64,000 nucleotides of DNA. Origin: Aphrophora alni (taxonomy: Eukaryota; Arthropoda; Insecta; Hemiptera; Aphrophoridae). Of the stretch, positions 27,201 to 37,900 are shown one piece after another. The notes under the pieces were generated by a model, which searched no databases, was not told where the DNA came from, and saw nothing but the letters and a program-made list of their open reading frames with translations. The translations under genes were made by a program, and so were the position numbers. Every line of letters begins with the position of its first letter. Within the stretch, counting starts at the first letter, position 1. Where the stretch lies: the NCBI GenBank assembly GCA_963513935.1, contig OY740769.1, forward strand, positions 70,015,712-70,079,711, in the 5' to 3' direction.

Positions 27201-28199
27201 TAACAAAATTAAAATGTAAAATACGTAAAAACTACTTTTTACTTTACTTCTTAGATATACGCCCTTTAAATTAATGAGTTGTGTAGAGAAAATTAACGCA
27301 AGCAATTATTATGCACTATCGGTATCAACCATCAATGGCAACAGAGAAAAAGTTGCAAAGAGTTACACGTTAATTAGAAATGTGCTCATTGTCGATCTTC
27401 CAAAACTAATAAATAGTAGTACCCATAATACGATTGTATTAAGTAAGGGATGAACAGGTTACTTGAATATTTATGAATTAATTACGTTTCTACATTCAAC
27501 ATGTAAAGACGATTTTTCTTTTTATTCAAGAAGTATACAATTTCAATGGAAAATAAATATATTAGTCTAATTTTATGATTTTCTGAAATTTTCCATAGGG
27601 GGTAGAGGAAGTTCTACTGCTCTTGTAGTGCTTCACAATTTAAAATTCGTAATGGAAGTGGTGTACAGTAAATATATCACTATTCAGAATGATTTTATTC
27701 ATTTTCTTTTTTTTTCGTATCAATCGAAATAATATTAAAATAACAGTTATTACGTACTGCAATTACTAAGAACTGGAAATTCGAAAAATCAAATTGACCA
27801 CATTTTTTAGGTTTATGTGAACTGTCAACAACCTAATTATATAGCGGTTTTATTTTTTATGAAATTTATTCAAGCTAAATTAATTACGCCATAAAAATAT
27901 GAATATAATACACACGTTAAAAGATGATATTATCAACTAAAGGCGTGAGCAAATCAGCTGCCTGTTTTAAATTTTAATAATGCACCTGACGGTATAACGG
28001 CTAAAATTTTTCGTCGTTGCATATATTTCGGAGACGTTTTATTAGGATAGAAGTTGAAAACATTTAGTTGACATGTTGGATCGTAAAGCTAGAAACCGTT
28101 GGAAATTAGTTGTTTATGGTCATCATAAACCTTAAGTCCTAGGGAAAGGGAACTTTAGAAAAATTTGAGTGATAAACAAACCTTAGCACTTTGTAAAAA
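23571..28199. other. Gene-poor AT-rich stretch
   Basis: No recognised gene or mobile element. Notable local features are an irregular tandem of aataactctg-like 10-mers (about 23,966-24,005), a (TA)n tract at 24,232-24,276, an A12 run shortly after it, and a duplicated ataagttttta word near 26,790-26,825. The last few hundred bases (27,940-28,199) are less AT-rich and may already belong to the gypsy element that follows. Confidence 0.5.
24232..24276. repeat. (TA)n microsatellite
   Basis: About 45 bases of alternating T and A after taattaacagt. Confidence 0.95.
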
Positions 28200-28569
28200 G
28201 CGTCCTTGTAGTTCCCTATAGGGTGGTTGGGGGAGTGGAATTGTTTTATAAAAACGACCGTGGATAGAGTTAGATGCAAACAAACACGACAGAGTTACGA
28301 GCTGGATCTCACCTGAGCTGCGGAATCTTTTAGAATCAGTTGTGAGTACTTATGATTAGTGACATTTCGCACATAGATAAACTGTATTTTAGCACAGTGA
28401 TTTAGTGCATCGCACGACGAGTCTGTTAGATCTAAGTGAGTTGTTAGAGTTAAGTTTATTTGGATGTTATTTGCCCGATTTTTGTTACAAGAGTTGTACG
28501 CCGCGGCTAGGAGTTCGCATGAAGCTTTGTAATTAAAGAAGGGAAATAAGTAAGTTAAAAGTCAGCGCG

Positions 28570-29210
28570 TTACAACTTACTTCTATAAGTTTTCCGTCAG
28601 TTAACGGCAGTAAGAGGAAATAAACCTATTTTCTTAAATTGTCCGTCTGTCTACGGCTTTACGGGGAATTGAAATAGTAAGTTAGGAAAACCTTACACTG
28701 CCTCTTACCTATTCCTGCAGCGGTATACACTGTCATAGCAGAAGATACACTGCCCCCCCCCCCCACGTGTCTACTCCAGCAGCGGTTAAACTCTCTTTAG
28801 CGGGGAATCCATTGTTACAGCAGGGTATTCGCTGCCAAAGCAGAAGATACTCCTCCTCCTGTCAATTTCTAAAAGTTGTCCGTCTGTCCAAGGAATTAGT
28901 AGAAATTGAGGTTTCGAGCTAGGTAGAATTTGTTTCTACTGTCCTTCTGTCTGCGACGTTACAGGACAATCAAAGCGATTCACGGGGCGAAGTTATTTCG
29001 ACAATCTGCCCGTCCATCTACGGCGTCACTAGATATTCAAGGAAGTTTGGAGATAATACTAAAACTTTAGGGAGACCATAGTGCATGTAGATGATAGTTA
29101 ATGCACTAGTGTAAGGCAACTAATTCATTAAACACCTGCAGCGATATACCCTGCCGCTTACCTATATTTTCCCCAGCGTTGTACACTGCCTTTTCTTGGC
29201 CACCTAGAGA
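28570..29210 (+). repeat. Degenerate leader repeats of the gypsy element
   Basis: A motif resembling gtccgtctgtctacggcgtt recurs at about 28,590-28,610, 28,639-28,662, 28,875-28,893, 28,939-28,962 and 29,003-29,029. It alternates with blocks resembling cctgcagcggtatacactg (for example 28,713-28,754, about 28,770-28,850 and 29,136-29,200). Spacing is irregular. A C12 run (28,753-28,764) interrupts one block. The same two-part pattern recurs at 50.57-51.05 kb. The repeats precede gag, so they belong to the untranslated leader. Confidence 0.55.
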
Positions 29211-29453
29211 CGCCGTTTCCGAATGAACGCCGAAATGAAAGCATCGAATTTGGAATTGGGCGGTGATGATCACAGATTCGTGTTCCATGGCTTTGGGGTT
29301 TTGGTCGCTAAAAGAACCTCTTTCTGAGTCTACATTCTAAATTCAATTAAAGGTGTCACTACTAACTGTTTCAGACTTCTAGACTAAAGCAATCCAGGCT
29401 CTTCGAATAATGGTATTAAGATAAAAGGACCGAATTTACCCCCTATCACAAAA

Positions 29454-31110
29454 ATGGCGTCACAGTATTTGGCTCCCAAACAGTTACTTCAATCGTCCTC
29501 ATTTGTGTCCGTACGTCTACAGAAAAATTGTGTCGACTGCTTATGCTCGGACTTATATAAGTCGGCGATGAAAAGTTACGAAATATTAAAGAAAATATGG
29601 ATTTTGTGTTTGGTCTATTATGCAAAACTGTGGTATGATTTTTCCAGTAATCCTACTATCGTTTTATGTAAAAAACCTTTCCTCTGTTTTAGAAGAAAAG
29701 GAAAAGAAAGGGAAAGACGCTACGACTGTGACATCAACCGAAACTTCTACGACTTCCCTTCCCATACCGTTGGAAAGATCCGACGATGCAAAAACTGATC
29801 AGCGAGTTGGTTGGATAAAAGTACTAGATAAGAAAAGGCCCAGGAAGAAATATTAAAATATGGGTTACCTACGGAAGACACGGCTGCTAAACTTAGAACA
29901 GATCTCGTCCGAGCTTATCGATCGAGTTTAGAAGCTCAAAGGCAAACTGAAAATGAAAGTTTTGCTGGTGCGCAGAAAGAACATGCTGCTAGTAAATTAA
30001 CAGTTCAACATGAAGCCGAAAACATAAGAGAAATCCTCGGGCTACCGTTAGAAGCGAACTATGCACTTGTGCGAAGTTCCTAACTGGTATACTCTAGAGT
30101 CGAGCACCCGCTGTACAGACTCACCCCTCAGATGAGGAATTGTGTCCCCTTACCTTAGATAGCGTTCCTCAAATACAAAATCCAACAGATAGGTTAGTTC
30201 AGATGCCTGGTATAAGTTTAGACGCACCTCAGGTGTCACGGCCATAAGGTCCACAACAATACCAGACCGATTTTTGTCAAAGTGGAACTGGCACTACAAC
30301 TACACATGCGACCGCCGCATCACGTAACATAGTTAAAAAATGAATTTTGTGATTTGATGGAAACAGACAATTAATTTCATTTTTGGAAGGCTTGAAAGAA
30401 CTAATGCCAGCCTATCATATCAATTATTCTAAAGCCTTTGCCCGAGTTGCTGAGAGACAAAGCTTTATTATGTTATAGAAATAATCGATATTTCTGGGTG
30501 ACTATTACAGATTATCTGCGAGATTTTCACTTACAGTACCTACCACAGAGGTAGCTTCTAAATTTGGACGATTAGATAAGAACCCAAAGCGAAGGCGAAG
30601 TGTTCCGTCAATATGAAGGGGCGCTGTCTACGCTAATCCGTAGGAGATGAGGTCTTAACGAAGGTGAGAATTTAGAAAGAATCCATATGAATATGAGCCC
30701 GGATTACAAAATCTATGTCAGAAAGCAAGATTTCATAAACTTAATTGGTCTGTTACGTTTGGCAGAAAACTACGAGACGTGTATACTTTCTCGTCAAAGT
30801 TATCGTCCTCCGGCAAGCCCAGCGCAAGCACTGGTGCCCGAGACATCGTATGATGGTCGACACTGTGCACGGAATTGCTCTTCCTTTGAATCTGCCGTAA
30901 TGTCTGACCCGACTAATTACCAGTCTCCTTGTTGTGTTCAAAACAACAATAAATCGTGGATAAATCGCTAAAGAGGGGCCGACGATTACGATTACGGAAA
31001 CGAAGGATGAGTAACGAACCAACCACAAGCCTATATATCGCCTTGATATGTTGGAATTGCGATAGAGAGGGATACTTAAATAGGAATTGTGTTTTACCCA
31101 GACATCTACG
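29454..31110 (+). pseudogene. gag: Ty3/gypsy gag remnant with degenerate zinc knuckle
   Basis: Gag forms the capsid/nucleocapsid of the retrotransposon particle. The N-terminal part includes a frame with EEILKYGLPTEDTAAKLRTD (from about 29,838) that looks like a SAP-type helix-extension-helix domain and continues about 80 codons to a stop near 30,080. The capsid region is split: ISFLEGLKELMPAY near 30,380, CYRNNRYFW near 30,470-30,500, RQYEGALSTLIRR near 30,610-30,650, and MNMSPDYKIYVRKQDFINL from 30,690. The nucleocapsid knuckle at 31,049-31,090 reads CWNCDREGYLNRNC, with Tyr where the CCHC consensus has His. At least three frame changes and several stops make it non-functional. Where the original start lay is uncertain; 29,454 is only the first Met of the local frame. 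Confidence 0.65.
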
Positions 31111-31455
31111 GCATTTCTGGATTACCCTTAGATATCAAAGAAAGAAACACTCTCAAGCAGTTACTGGAACACGAACTGCCAAAATTGCAGAAAGTAGCTT
31201 GGAGATTGCAACTAGTGAAACATAAGATGAAACTAATAAAAAAAAGGTATAAATAAAAAATAATAATAATAAAAACTTTAAAACAGAGAAATTACCCTAG
31301 AACCCAGCGATGCAGAAGGTGACACGAAGATGTCGACAAGATGTTCGTCGAGGGAGTGATTGACCCTTCATCGACCCCATGGAGTTTGCCTGTAGTTTTG
31401 GTGAAGTAACCGAGTGGTAAATATAGGTTTTGCATCTACTTCGTTCGTATAACTG
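31101..31455 (+). pseudogene. pol: Ty3/gypsy pol fragment: pre-RT linker and first RT block
   Basis: Only 10 bases after the last Cys of the gag zinc knuckle, a different frame encodes ISGLPLDIKERNTLKQLLEH and continues as the linker that normally follows protease and precedes RT in Ty3/gypsy pol. After a stop and an A-rich insertion (about 31,240-31,290) the first RT block appears: VDKMFVEGVIDPSSTPWSLP with VVLVK (31,332-31,405), then KYRFCIYF. The sequence ends at about 31,455, before the catalytic DD box. The aspartic protease (usually 100 or more residues) is absent at the gag-linker junction, so an internal deletion is inferred. Confidence 0.7.
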
Positions 31456-32019
31456 TCTCAGAAATAACAAAAGTGTGATAGATAATTACAATGCTTAACT
31501 AATTACAATAAATTGAATTCTAGCTTTGCAACTACAAACATACGGTACGATTGGTTTGACAAATGTATAGCCTACATACAATTGAATAAACAATTAAACC
31601 ATCTATACGCTGTTATTTGTTTGCATAATAACTTAACTAAGACGGTTGTCTCTTTTAAAACCTTGATAAATTAATTTGTGAGTAATAAAGTGAATAGTTA
31701 TGGAATCAACAGTTAATATATTATATCTTGTAAGGAAGTATTGTACAATATTTAATTTAGAACTTGAAGTTTGAGGTTAGTACATAGCCAAGAAATAAAA
31801 ACGTAATATATGTTTTTTGGAAGAAATTATCGATTGTAGCGAATATAAAATATTTTTTACAAATAATTTCGAAAATTGAGATTTTCATGACAATTACATT
31901 TTATCATCAGATTGTTAGCTTTCTAAAACAGAGAACTTACCACCCTTCATTTGAATTCCAGTTTATATATATGGTCATACCAAACACACCAATGAGTATT
32001 ATCAAAATATTGATAATGA
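31456..32019. other. AT-rich spacer between two elements
   Basis: No motif of either neighbour is readable. The transition from gypsy RT sequence is abrupt near 31,455, which fits a deletion or an insertion breakpoint. Confidence 0.5.
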
Positions 32020-32248
32020 CTATATAGTCATGGGTCTACTATTTTTGCTGAACTTTTCATGAGTAAATTTGTAATAGAGGTGAATATCATACTTTTCTAC
32101 AATTTGGTAGTTGTACAGTATGGTTGACGTATTCGCCATTTTTTATCATCGAGAATACAGTATAGATGAAGTTCTAAGTTAAATTAATATTAAACACTTT
32201 TCTATCAAATTTACTCATCAAATTGAACTTAAAATTATTTATAGCAGC
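32020..32248 (+). repeat. Left long inverted-repeat arm
   Basis: Begins tatatagtcatgggtctac and ends ttatagcagc. Reverse-complement comparison with 34,144-34,372 shows only about 8-12 differences over 229 positions, counted by eye, including a 2-base indel (cagtatgg versus cagtatatgg). Confidence 0.9.
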
Positions 32249-32589
32249 ATTTTACAGAAATATAAACTATAAATAAGATATCCAATGGTTATTTATTTCA
32301 AAATGTATTATAAGTCTTAAGTTTCAGTTGAGTAAAGAAAAAGTGAAATTTTAATAGTGTTTTTAAATTTCACACAGAATTATACCTAACAAAATATATA
32401 CAAAAATTATCACATGAAAATGTTATGTAAAAGACAAATAATTATATAACAAGGACAAAACTATCCTTTTTTTAAACTAGCATTTTTCTGACTTGTATGA
32501 TTGATTATATGGAAATTTCGTTAAATAAAATAATTTTAACTCTTCTTATGGACTTTTTATTTAACTCTTGCAAATCTTATAAAAATAGA

Positions 32590-32684
32590 AATTCAGTTCT
32601 CTCGACCTTTCGTGACCCCCCGACAGTGGCTTCGCGACCACCCAGGGGGTCGCGACCCACAGGTTGAAAAACACTGTATAGACT
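32590..32684 (-). mobile_element. hAT-like transposon terminus (Charlie/Buster type)
   Basis: Read on the minus strand, the segment starts cagtgtttttcaacc, followed by tgtgggtcgcgaccccc and further GC-rich sequence ending near 32,590. CAGTG(G/T)TTCTCAACC followed by a GGGTCGCGACC-type block is characteristic of hAT elements of the Charlie/Buster group. The 8 bases outside it (tatagact, 32,677-32,684) could be one half of an 8-bp target duplication, but the partner was not found and no second terminus was seen. The segment lies inside the long-inverted-repeat element. Confidence 0.6.
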
Positions 32685-34143
32685 AATCACCTCATTAAGA
32701 CGACCAAGGTGAAATCTAATACATTGAAAGATATAAACAGTTCTAAATTGTATAGTTAAACTGATTTAATCTAGATACAATTTGTTGTAATTACAATTTT
32801 TATATGATTTTACTTCGAAAATTAATTTTTAGAAAAGAAAAGAAGAAAATCAATACAATTTATTTAAATGTGACTCTTTTAATAGTAATAATCTGTTCAC
32901 TGACATTAGCAGCATTTTATTTTACAGAAAATGGTGTTTAAAATTCAGTTAATGCTAACGTCAAATGAAATTTGATAAAGTTATGACAGCAGGCTATATG
33001 TGTCATTAATTTACAATGTATTATTTGTTTTCTCATATCAAATGTGTTTATACGATATCAATGAGAATAAATTTGGGAAATGAAACATGAAAAAGATTTT
33101 TAGACGTGAATAAAGTAATACACAACATATAACATGTTTAACAAGTTTTTTAATAATAGAGATATGAGTTAATCAGTTATACTCATGTAATTGATTATAT
33201 TAAGATGTGTTAGACTATGGTGATGTCACAATCAACCTAGATGTCCTTCTGTATATAATGAACCTTGCAAAATCACCCTGGGATATTAAATTGAAGAACT
33301 TTTGAAGTGTAATAATTACGTCGTACATATTAAGCAGAAACAGCAAAGTGCGCCGTGTTTAACAATTTACGTTCACTGTAACTGAACCTCTCTGCTATCC
33401 ATTCCTATCTATTACAGAAAGTGTAAATCCGCTTGTATCAAATTAATAAATATAAAAAGATATAATAATAATCAAGATCCTCTTTAACAATTAGGCCTAA
33501 ATTTGAATATCACACACTCATAAACCATGGTAATTAAAAATATTATTCATTTTTATTATTATTATGAGTTTATAAAATTCAACTAATTGTTAATAAGGAC
33601 AAAATTAGGAATATTGTTGCATGGTTGTTATTTCACTAGTGCAAGTGATTTAATTGTTCTTGTGCCGATGGTGTAGAAAAAGGTAAAATAGAATATTTCT
33701 GTGAAAGCTGTATACTGATATCAAATGTTCAATTAGCACTCTGGTGAATATTCACAATAAGGAAAAGAAGGATTTCCCAAAAAAATAAAACAAAACAAAA
33801 AGAAACAAAACTAAGACTTTAATACATCCAGTATGTTTATTATATTATATTTTTGTTCATATCGACGACATAGTTATCATCCTCAGAATTGTACAGATAA
33901 GGTAAACCTAAACACAAAACTGTGCCAAGGCAATACAACCTAAACACTAAACACTTAACAGGCCAATAAAAAAGACGTAGCCTACGTCTTGCCTTAGGTA
34001 ACTGACTCGGATTTGGACACGTCAATGCAACAACAATATACTACAACAACAGGTACTACAACCTAATACTCTAAATCAACAAATTACTACACTTCATTAA
34101 TATACAATATATTTAAAAAAGTTGTTAAGTTAAACTACTGTGA

Positions 34144-34372
34144 GCTGTTAAAAATAATTTGAAGTTCAATTTGATGAGTAAATTTGATAGAAAAGTGTTT
34201 AATATTAATTTAACTTAGAACTTCATCTATACTGTATTCTCGATGACAAAAAATGGCGAATACATCAACCATATACTGTACAACTACCAAATTGTAGAAA
34301 AGTATGATATTCATCTCTATTACAAATTTACTCATGAAAAGTTCAGCAAAAAATGTAGACTCATGACTATAT
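34144..34372 (-). repeat. Right long inverted-repeat arm
   Basis: Inverted counterpart of the left arm, beginning gctgttaaaaataattt at its inner end and ending tcatgactatat at its outer end. The adjoining sequence to the right includes a direct repeat of aatggtcaatcatttat at about 34,377 and 34,431. Confidence 0.9.
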
Positions 34373-34469
34373 CATCAATGGTCAATCATTTATTAAACTA
34401 AATTAATTAATCATTAATTACACTAATTAATGGTCAATCATTTATAAAACTAATTTGGTACATCAGTTC

Positions 34470-36870
34470 CTGTAAAAGGCCTCTGATAGAAATACTTACA
34501 GGCACAGAAAGAATTTCAGTAATTGTTTTTTAATGTCAGGATATTCTCAATCGATTCTAAACACGAAACTTTCAAAATGGTTTTATCGTTCTGACAATAT
34601 TTATCTTCATGCAAAATTAGAACGTTTAAAACCCACAGTTGAGGTAGTACGGTAATACCATCAAACTAGAGATTAGTCTGAGGGTTGTAAGGAGACGAAT
34701 TACTAAGAGTTATTCAACTCATTTTTGGTGGATCATTTATCTGGTACCAATTGTTCCGGTATCCAAAACGACCAAACAACTATTTTCAATTATCAATTTG
34801 ATTACCTGAAGTTGAAGTTATGTTAAAAACTTCTTACTATGTAGAATATGCGTCAATTACAATAAAAATAATTGGCTGTTAAATAATTGTTCAAAGTTTA
34901 CATTAATATTTGGCTACCAAATATATGACCGTCCTAAGGATTTATATTTTACGATTCCCAAACAACTTTAACGTATTTACTACCTGAAGCCTGAATGTAT
35001 CTGGGACAAGGACACTGTTACCCCATAGTAATATTCCATTTTCAAAATTTAGTTCTTATTTTTATGAAGGGTAATGTAATAAATTGGTATTCTTATTTTT
35101 TACATCATTTACAACATGGCTTAATTGAATAATTTTCTTAAAGTTGGATCCCGCTGTGTCACTTTTGTATATCTTTAAAACTTAACGGTATTTTACTTTC
35201 CATAATGAATTCTAAATAAGTATGTAAACAATAAAAATCTAAATTTTCATATATTATGTTGTTTATATAGAGAGATAAATTAAAAAATATATACCAGGTT
35301 TTATAATGCTTTTCATAGTTAACATGACTAATATTAAATTCATACCCTGACCAAAAATAATAAATACATCTGCAAGAGGTTTGCTCTAAAAATAGGCAAT
35401 TTTCAAAAAAATAAAATAATTAGTAGAGGCTTGTTATCGGTGCAATGGGCAAACCTCCTTCTCCTCAAATAATGATTTTTTTTTTTTTGTTGTTGTTTTT
35501 TTTTTGGTCAACAAAATCGACTTAATGCTTTCTTTTCGACGAAGAAGTAATTGAGTTCAACCTGTGAGAGTGTGCCCAAGAAGAAAATAATTAGAATTTC
35601 ACAATCATTAGCATAAAGTATTAACAACACACTGCACAAACCGTAAACTGTACTTGTATGATAACTTCAGTGATAATTTAGGGTTCTAATGTGCTAGAAT
35701 TCTAGACAACGCTAATTTTTTTATTCTTCACAAGTTGAAATGCATTTAAACATTTTTACTCAAAAGCGAATATCACATATTTTGTTAATAATTGGTACAT
35801 CAGGTGTAACGCGGTACCGTAATTATGTTTCCCACAGTATTCTTAAAAGCTTTTCGTTGAGACACATTTCTGGCGAGGGTGTTTCCAATAAATTGCTAAA
35901 AATTTACTTTGAGCAGTATTTAGCCCTTCCTTATGAATAACAAAATCAAGATATTCAAAATTTTAGTAAAAATAATATTTTTTCTTGGCTGTTATCCCAT
36001 GTACTAAAAACTTCTCTTACTCAAATCATATAATCATGTTTCTTGTTATCATTAATAAGAACGCTATCCAATAATAAAATAACATCCTGCAATATCTGTT
36101 GCATTTTCAATGGAAACATAACCGGTGTACAGGATACATGTACTTATGGTATGAAGCTAAATTACTTTAGGATCTAAAAGTACTTGTTAGTAAGCATGAC
36201 ATCAATTTGAAAATTTTGTATGCCTTTATGGAGTATTTCCAATAATTCTTATATTTTTGGAAATGGATATTTAAGTGTTTTTAAATAAAGATAAAATGTT
36301 ATTTTGATATTTCCTGAAATACGTATTTTACCATTCTGTTTAAGTACTGACACAATAGCTGTTCTCAATCACTACATGATACTGGTGTTAAAATACTTTC
36401 TTAAACTAACCTATTTAATTCTCTTTTAAATTTATCCTTTAAAGGAGATATTCTGTAATGGCCTTGGTTTGCAATATTTGCAACAACATTAGGTTTTAAT
36501 TTAAGTTTAATTGGTTTACCTTAAGTTCCTAACGTTTCTGTAAAACAGTGTTGGAATTTATTGTACAAATTTTTAGTTTTAATTAGTAATTTAAAAATAA
36601 ATTATCAGAATTAAGTTACAAATTATCCATAGTTTCAAGAATTGATAATTTATAAAGTTTTAATCCAGTCTCTTCCCATTAATGAATTTGTACCATTTTG
36701 GCATCGTTTCAAATATATTTTTCAAAACACAATAGGTTGACATCTTTTAAGTTTGATAAATTTTGGGAGACCGATTCGCTTTCTTGTTGGTTTCCAGTGA
36801 AGGTTTTAACTCCAATAACTGTTTAGCTCTCACCATACCTTAACCTGACCTTTTTTTTGTCATCATTATA
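34470..36870 (-). pseudogene. pol: Ty3/gypsy pol remnant: linker, RT, RNase H, integrase
   Basis: This is a second gypsy element, of a different lineage, on the minus strand. In order from high to low coordinate: a linker with LKLKPNVVANIANQG and ISPLKDKFKRELNRL (about 36,570-36,420), ILTPVSCSD (about 36,394-36,369), and the RT active-site strand LLLDSVLIND (about 36,087-36,047), where the second Asp of the family's LDD is Ser. It continues with IHKEGLNTAQSK (about 35,937-35,906), RNase H pieces GTLSQVELNYFFVEKKAL (about 35,580-35,524) and CTDNKPLL (about 35,445-35,421), and the integrase zinc-binding stretch LGIVKYKSLGRSYIW (about 34,963-34,914). Last are SPYNPQTN near 34,690 and a C-terminal tail to about 34,470. 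Part of the integrase core seems to be missing between 34,914 and 34,780. It is full of stops and frameshifts. Confidence 0.75.
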
Positions 36871-37900
36871 ATTACATTCAATAAATAGCTCAATATATAA
36901 ATGACCACGTTTCATTTTTACAGTTGAACTCACCAATCGAAACTATGACTACGATTTTCCCCTTTTTACATGCTTAGCCGTTATAATTTCCATGAAAAAT
37001 CATTTGGAATTTTCACATTAAAACAAAGCAAACGTTACTTTTAATTTTACCTCGTCGCTAATTGTATTGTGCTGTAATTCATTACCGATGTTAAGAAGGT
37101 TGCAGCAAATTATAACATACTCATATTGTAAAACAACCAAATTATAACTTATACCAAAAAAGCTGGGGTCTATATATTTTGAAAATGAGTACAAAACTGG
37201 CACAATATAAACCGGAACAACGTTAGGGGTGTAATGTCACGACTAAACTCTCTCCTAATTTCGGGATCTTGGGTTCCCGTTTTCACACATATGTTGTTTC
37301 TTTCTAACCTTACTTATTTATTTAAATTCTTAAAATATTAACTTTATTAAATTTTGAATAACTTTTTTTCCCACTTTATTTTAATTAAATTTGCCGTTTT
37401 ACTTCTGTGACCCTAGTGTTTGCTGTGGAGAAGAAAAGGAAATACATACACTTATATTTCTAAAATTAAGACAATATTTATAATCGCTTAAATGTTTTAA
37501 AACTACCTCTTATCTTACAATTCCGCTACCGGAACCATTCTCTTGTAGTTACTTTGGTGTCAATCAGATAGCAAATATACTGTATATTGTGATTTAATTG
37601 TTGAGCACCTTTTATATTTCTTAAATTCAAAATTGTAATTCAGGTAATTTAATAAATAAATTATTACAACCCAAACTAATTCATTAATTATTTAAAAATA
37701 TAATCATTATTAAATTAAAAGATAATAGTTATTAAAATGAATATTGTATTGTAATATGATACACTAATATCTTATAACTAACAACGAATTGGTATATATT
37801 ATTATCTCGAATCAATATAAATTTAAAAGTGACCAAATTTAAAATTATAGTTATATAGTATCTTAAATATATTGAATTTAATGAAATGAAAGATTTAGAA
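36871..37900. other. Unassigned stretch beside the gypsy pol
   Basis: This should hold gag and protease of the minus-strand gypsy element if they survive, but no zinc knuckle or capsid motif could be read. A 61-codon minus frame (37,203-37,018) begins MPVLYSFSKYIDPSFFGISY and has no known match. The segment 37,225-37,310 is less AT-rich and could be an element end. Confidence 0.35.

Larger units (their letters stand above)
28200..31455 (+). mobile_element. Ty3/gypsy retrotransposon remnant: leader, gag, start of pol
   Basis: A plus-strand Ty3/gypsy element is traceable over about 3.2 kb. Order: an LTR/leader-like, more GC-rich segment (28,200-28,560), a repeat-bearing leader (28,570-29,210), gag (about 29,454-31,090), then the linker before RT and the first RT block (31,101-31,445). 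After about 31,455 the sequence turns to unrelated AT-rich DNA, so most of pol and the 3' LTR are missing. Gag is broken by several stops and frameshifts, and the protease region is absent. The LTR limits could not be set because no second copy of the putative LTR was recognised. Confidence 0.7.
32020..34372. mobile_element. Element with 229-bp long terminal inverted repeats, no transposase
   Basis: The outer ends are inverted copies of each other (32,020-32,248 and 34,144-34,372), enclosing about 1.9 kb. The interior is AT-rich and no frame over about 60 codons carries a recognisable transposase motif; a 61-codon minus frame (34,025-33,840) is unassigned. The interior contains a hAT-like terminus at about 32,590-32,676, which is presumably a nested insertion or a relic. 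This organisation fits a non-autonomous DNA transposon or foldback-type element. No clear target-site duplication was found at the outer ends. About 96% arm identity suggests it is younger than the surrounding elements. Confidence 0.7.

Noticed and set aside
30753..31028. 91-codon minus-strand frame opposite gag
   Set aside because: It is the antisense shadow of the gypsy gag remnant, where the plus strand has clear capsid motifs.
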